Assembly (NCBI GenBank): GCA_014529385.2
Contig: CM043959.1
Coordinates: forward strand, 50,167,122 to 50,231,121
Source of the DNA: Adiantum capillus-veneris
Taxonomy: Eukaryota > Streptophyta > Polypodiopsida > Polypodiales > Pteridaceae
Length of the DNA: 64,000 bases
Direction: 5' to 3'
Made by a program: the position numbers and the translations under genes. This document shows positions 59,406 through 64,000 of the stretch, in pieces. Under the pieces are notes generated by a model. The model worked only from the letters and a program-made list of their open reading frames with translations, ran no database searches and had not been told where the DNA came from. The stretch's first letter is position 1; each line of letters starts with the position of its first letter.

Positions 59406-60725
59406 TCAAAGGTTTGAATCAACACATATCCTAAATCTTCCGTTCTTCTTGGGCACAATAAAAATTGGAGAGACCCATTCAGACTCCTCCACTCGAAAGA
59501 TGAAATCTGCTTCCAAAAGCTTCGTCACCTCTTCATGAAGTTCTTTCTCATGAATGACCCCCAACCTCCTAAGCTTTTGAACCTTTGGCTTGGCACCTTC
59601 TTTTAGATTGATTGTATGCTCGACTCCTTTAGCTCCTTGCAACCTTGTATATTCAGTGGCGAATAGCTTTGGAAATTCCTTGAACATGTCTTCATACTCC
59701 TTTTTTTCTTTTTTTGTCAAGTCCTCTCCTAGCATGCTCCTTACATTCACTTTGGCGGGATCTACAATTGCTTTTGGACTATCCTTCTTCTCCTTGACAT
59801 TCACATCATGCATCGATGCTTCCTTTTCAAAACTTATCCCAAAAAGATCAAGACATAATTGCATCAATCCTTCCTCTACACTTTCTTCTGATGTCGTAGA
59901 CGACACATCACTGTCGTATGACGTAGTTTTTGTTGAATCTGTATCTTGCATCTCCAATAGGGGCTGTGTACGGATCTCGTGTGTCTTCATGTTGTAGAAA
60001 ATGGTCCTTCCTTTCTCTTTGTCGGGGATGGTGATCAAGCCCGTGCCCCAATCCTGCTTAGCACCAAGGGTTATAAGCCATGGCCTCCCTAAAATGATCG
60101 GATAAGCATTCTCACCCGCTTGCATCACGTAGCAATAAACCAAGCACTCAATCCCCAAGACTTTTATCTTCACATCTTCAGCTATTCCAAGACACCTTGC
60201 CTTTTTGTGGTTGGCCATCCCCATACGCATCGAAGCATTCACTCACATCTTAACGCCTGCTTCCTTCATGATAGCCTTGGTCATGACACACACCTGGCCA
60301 CCACCATCCACATATGCTAGCACTTCAGTCTTCTTTCCCAGCATAGCTTCAATTATTGGCACCATGTCCATTGGGTGACCAACCTTCAAAGATGACACCA
60401 TGCTTTGACGCTTTTCCTTCTTGGAAGGAAGCTGCGTACTCACACACTTGGTCCATTGCCTCCTCAATTTAGCATTCAAAGCCACCAACCAACTGACCAA
60501 AAGATATATTTTCCTTTTGATTTTGTATGTCGTCAACAATACATAGTCTTCAACACCTTGGCCAAGGAGGTAGTCCTTTGGACCAATTTTCATTCTTCCC
60601 CGCCTCTTGCTACTTTCTGGTTTGTCTTCTACCTTAGCCTTTCCTTTTCTTGCTCTTGTTTCCCTCTCTTCTTCTGTCTCTTTCTCCCTATCATGCCTTG
60701 CTCTCTTATTGGCCAAAACATCCAC
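59406..60725 (-). pseudogene. E5-B protease and start of RT
   Basis: Protease text as in A with the shared TGA at 60,243. Here the codon after LLEM is CAA, so the frame runs on into the RT fingers (VPKKNGRFRICVD) until the 1-bp deletion. Confidence 0.88.
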
Positions 60726-60728
60726 ATC

Positions 60729-61928
60729 TTAATGCTCAAGGGTAATGATGTTGATAGCCCTACCTTCTCCATTTCCAGGAAAAAATTGTAGTGGTTGTTG
60801 TGGCGGCGGTGCTTCTAGTGCCCGCTCTTGATGATTTTCTTCTATTCTTCCTCGACCACGTCCATATAAGGGGTATATCCCTCCTCTCTCTCTTGGTGGT
60901 TCAGGACAATCAGAGGCGTAATGAACCTCTTCATCACAATCGTAGCATCTTCCTTGTAGCCTTCGTCCCCTACCTCTCCCAACTGGCCGCTCTTCTCTTT
61001 GGTTTTTATTCATTATGTTAATTCTTAATTCTTGCAACTGACCGGCAAGATCATGTAGAACTCAGGCCGTAACACGATCTGGACCTTGAACCACTCGCTC
61101 CACTCTATCATCCGTTGTCACAGGGACCATTGGTTCCACCACAACTGGCTCAGTATGTGTCAGGCCTTGCTCCCACCTTCTCTTGATCTTCTTGCTCTTG
61201 GCCTTGGCAATTTCCATAGCTCTTTCAAATGTAGCAGGCTCATCTTGAACGACCTTCTCCCTTACACTTGGATGGAGACAATCCATAAATTGACGTACTT
61301 TAAAGAAATCCCCTGGAGGTACTTGGGATGCCGCCTCTAATTGAACCCAAATCCGTTTGAAGTTTTGCAAAAACTCTTTAAAGTTAGCATGAACATCTTT
61401 TTGAAAACCTCTCAATTTCGTTGTCACTTCTATTGCGGTTAGTTTCTTTCCAAACCTGTCAAAAATTGCCAGCTTCACCTGCTCCCATGTTTGCTTTTTT
61501 TCTTCTTCTAAACCTTCAAACCACTCTCGAGCTTCTACTTTGAGCGCAAGAGGAAATACATGAAGCTTGGCTTCGTCTTTTTGCAAACCTCTCAATTTCG
61601 TTGTCACTTCTATTGCGGTTAGTTTCTTTCCAAACCTGTCAAAAATTGCCAGCTTCACCTGCTCCCATGTTTGCTTTTTTTCTTCCTCTAAACCTTCAAA
61701 CCACTCCTGAGCTTCTCCTTTGAGCGCAAGAGGAAATACATGAAGCTTGGCTTCCTCATTCACAATGTGCATACCAAGCGTATGCCACTCGAAATTCGCA
61801 ATACAATCCTTCACATCCTCCTTCCCTGTGAACACTGGCCAACTATAAGCCATCTCTTCTGAGTCGCTTCTCCCTTGCGTGAGTAACTTATCAAAGGTTG
61901 AAGTCTTGCACCTCAACCAAACCACCAC
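60729..61928 (-). pseudogene. E5-B gag with 60-residue duplication
   Basis: Starts MVVWLRCKTSTFDKLL. An in-frame 180-bp tandem duplication (about 61,393-61,752) repeats the segment from EAKLHVFPLALK to LRG-QKD. TGA near 61,060 and the shared TAA at 60,729 interrupt it. The zinc knuckle reads CYDCDEEVHYASDC, with Val where Gly is usual. Confidence 0.88.
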
Positions 61929-62021
61929 TTTTCTTCAATGAAGCTTGAACTTCACAGCAAAACTGCTTCACCTGGGTGCACAACCGGAAAATTTCCGCTC
62001 CCCAGCGGGATCGCCAAAGGA

Positions 62022-63105
62022 TGATGGAGCAAAAGATGTCGTGCGCACATTCACACACCCAGAAAACTCAACACAATACAAGGAATTTACTTAAATTCCT
62101 CACCTCACTCACCACCACTCAAAAGCTCCCTAGAAATTCTACCCACAAGCTCATTTCAAACTCCAAACGCCTCGACCTACAAGCCCTTGCCTGCCCGCAG
62201 ACACTACAAGGTGAGTCGAGGTGATCAACATTGGAAATCACGCTTGATGGTGACCAAAATATACAAGAAAAACCATCAAAAAACCAAAAACCCAGCCACA
62301 AAAGGCCACTCTCAAACCATTGCAAAGCCTTCACCAAACTCCACTCTGTTGGACTCTTTGGAGTAGTGCCAACCCTAATGGCACCAATACAGGGTCACAT
62401 AGTCTTGCAGAAAGCCGCACCTTCTTCCCTCAATTCCTTGCACACACACATCCATGGAAACCTCAGAACTTCCATAGACTCTCCCAAGTGCAAAATTGAA
62501 GAGAGAAAGCTCTCATTCACTCCTCCATACACGCGAAAACAAGATGGGAACGCAATGGGACTACACTAGACCACCTTTAGGAACCCTGCTTTCTTCCCCA
62601 CACAGAGAGGTGAAAGTGCCAAAACTTGGCTTCCAAAATGCTCCTTCAGCCCAAGCACTCACTGGAGCATCACTGATGTGGCAATTTTAAGCCATTTCAC
62701 ACCTTTTTTGACCATTTTTTGACCACTTTCAGGGCGATGCACATATCACCGCAGATCAGGCGCCGCAAATAGACAGTTACCGCATGTGTCAAACTTCTCG
62801 AGCGGTATGAGAGTACCCACACTTGTCACTTTCGTTATTTACATTCTAGAAAGCTCAAAAACATTATATAGAGCCAAAATAAGCCACCTAGAACCATATC
62901 CAAGGCCCCGATACCCTATCCAGGCATGTACGTATGCTCGACTGCCGACACGCAAGCATGCATATTTACAATGTGCACACGTTGCACCTTTTTCCGAACT
63001 TGAAACCACTTTGCAAAGCTCCCAAATGCATGTATTCACATCTTTTTGTACATATGACCATGCATATAAACACTACTTTGTACATGCCAAAAGCGGTCTA
63101 TCATC
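62022..63105 (-). repeat. E5 LTR 1 (right, 5')
   Basis: Full-length LTR. The terminal A next to E4 has been lost or changed (CTATCATC-gtgat). Confidence 0.92.
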
Positions 63106-64000
63106 GTGATAGGTTACATCCTACTTATCCACTAGCCATGCATTACAAATGGGTTGTGGATCTAGTCACCATGCCTTTAGGACTCTGGCAGATGAGGTAC
63201 TTGGTTCTTGCAAGAGAAGACTTGATTAATCAAGTTGAAGGGAAATATTTAAGGACAAAGACTACAGAGGCAGTATCTAAATTTCTCCTTGAGGATGTAA
63301 TCTGCCACTATGGTTGTGTGGAAAAGATAACTGCAGACAGAGGAGAGCTGGATACCGAGGAAGCAAGGGAATTCTTTTCCAGGATAGGAATCAAGATTTC
63401 CCTTACCACCGCTTACAATCCGGAAGGCAACAGGAAAAGTAAAAGAGGGCATCTGCCAATCATCAAAGCCTTGGCTAAAGCTTGTGAAGGGAGAATTAGT
63501 GAGTGGCCAAAACTATTGCCATCTTCTCTATGGGTTGATCCCACAACACACAGCTCAGTAACTGGCTACATGCTTGCAAAATTGATGTATGGTCAAAAGC
63601 CAGTAATGCCCATTGAAGAGACCATTCCCACATGGAATGTGCTACCTTGGGAAGATGGGCTTAGTAGAGAAGAGATCCTTGCCTTGCATATAAGATAGCT
63701 AGAAAGAAGTCCTGAAGACATTGAGGTTGCAAAATAAAGATTAAAGAATGCCAGGTTGAAAAGCAAGGACTACTTTGATAGACGACACAGGCTCAGAAGG
63801 AAGGTAATTAAACAAGGAGATTGAGTTTTAGTGTATGACAGTAGTCTTGATAACTAGCATATTGTCATGCGAAAGGTTTCAAAAAGATGGTTTGGACCGT
63901 ATATAGTCAAGTATGTACATGACAATGTCAATTACACCCTGGCTGAATTGGATGGAACAGAGATAAAGATACCCATTCAGGAAAGAGAATCAAGGTATTC
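63106..64000 (+). pseudogene. E4 integrase core and C-terminus, after E5
   Basis: Continues the E4 integrase: WVVDLVTMPLG and TADRGELDTEEAREFF hold the two Asp. The third catalytic position, expected Glu in a SERGH-type motif, reads Lys (GNRKSKRGH). After TAG 63,696 the C-terminal text goes on with stops (KQGD-stop-VLVYD, KRWFGPYIVKYVHDN) to the window edge. Confidence 0.85.

Larger units (their letters stand above)
47351..63105 (-). mobile_element. E5: tandem Tat-like element, LTR-internal-LTR-internal-LTR
   Basis: Three LTR copies (47,351-48,433; 55,252-56,336; 62,022-63,105) alternate with two internal regions (A 48,434-55,251; B 56,337-62,021), all in minus orientation. The insertion is in the E4 integrase. 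The original target reads GCGACATCGTGATAGG. The flanks fit a GTGAT duplication eroded by a few bases, or a CATC duplication. The order in each internal region is gag, protease, RT, dual RNase H, integrase. Confidence 0.92.
40723..64000 (+). mobile_element. E4: gypsy-type element interrupted by E5
   Basis: Gag, protease, RT and RNase H lie at 42.4-47.1 kb. The integrase begins at about 47.16 kb, is broken at 47,350 and resumes at 63,106, running to the window edge. The reading ...NVRH | RDRLHP... is restored across the insertion. The RT motif FLDDVPIKG and the gag differ clearly from E1, E3 and E5, so this is another lineage. Confidence 0.85.

Noticed and set aside
47346-63109. CATC as the E5 target duplication
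   Set aside because: Not excluded, but a GTGAT duplication with small end losses fits the 5-bp rule of gypsy integrases and the restored E4 reading better.

Overview
This is a land-plant nuclear window made almost entirely of nested, mostly broken transposable elements. Evidence for a plant: Ty3/gypsy elements with dual RNase H (Tat-type) or a tRNA-Asp primer site (Athila-type), a CACTA/TNP2 transposase with DUF4216- and DUF4218-like segments, short T-rich GT-AG introns, and decay biased to methylated-cytosine contexts (CG and CAG). I cannot name the species. I see no tRNA, rRNA or CRISPR.

Layout. (1) 1-4.0 kb: 3' end of a Tat-like element (E1): RNase H, second RNase H, integrase, hairpin, polypurine tract, 3' LTR. 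(2) 4.5-8.2 kb: the only part that looks like spliced, non-retroelement genes. The plus-strand gene encodes a histone H3 fold fused to a Ulp1/C48-type protease-like domain and a basic KSPR tail. Convergent with it lies an unrecognised three-exon gene with a stop at codon 7. (3) 8.6-24 kb: E2, a large Athila-like non-autonomous element or two related ones. It has gag with zinc knuckles, a protease, a pol from which reverse transcriptase, RNase H and the integrase core are missing, a second retropepsin-like domain, a W-x-P-K repeat module, a tandem array carrying a 24-bp palindrome, and a roughly 1140-codon coiled-coil ORF broken only by TAG codons. A polypurine tract and a 1.9-kb LTR close it. 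Fragments of a relative follow at 24.06-24.84 kb. (4) 25.4-40.7 kb: a decayed CACTA transposase split by E3 (26,442-40,063, minus strand), a complete Athila-like element with two LTRs, TCTTC target duplication, tRNA-Asp primer site and an unbroken RT-RNase H-integrase ORF. (5) 40.7-64 kb: E4, a different gypsy lineage (plus strand), whose integrase is split by E5 (47,351-63,105, minus strand). E5 is a Tat-like element in the tandem form LTR-internal-LTR-internal-LTR. Its left internal copy carries a 1.3-kb CACTA-ended non-autonomous insert.

The order of events can be read from the nesting: CACTA transposase first; then E3 and E4 inserted into it; E5 into E4; the small CACTA-ended element into one half of E5. 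The two E5 halves share stops, a frameshift and a duplication, so they were probably copied from one already broken element.

The strongest candidate for something new is the H3-Ulp1 fusion gene with its convergent partner. Next are the second-protease plus W-x-P-K module shared by E2 and E3, the palindrome array, and the all-TAG stop pattern of E2.
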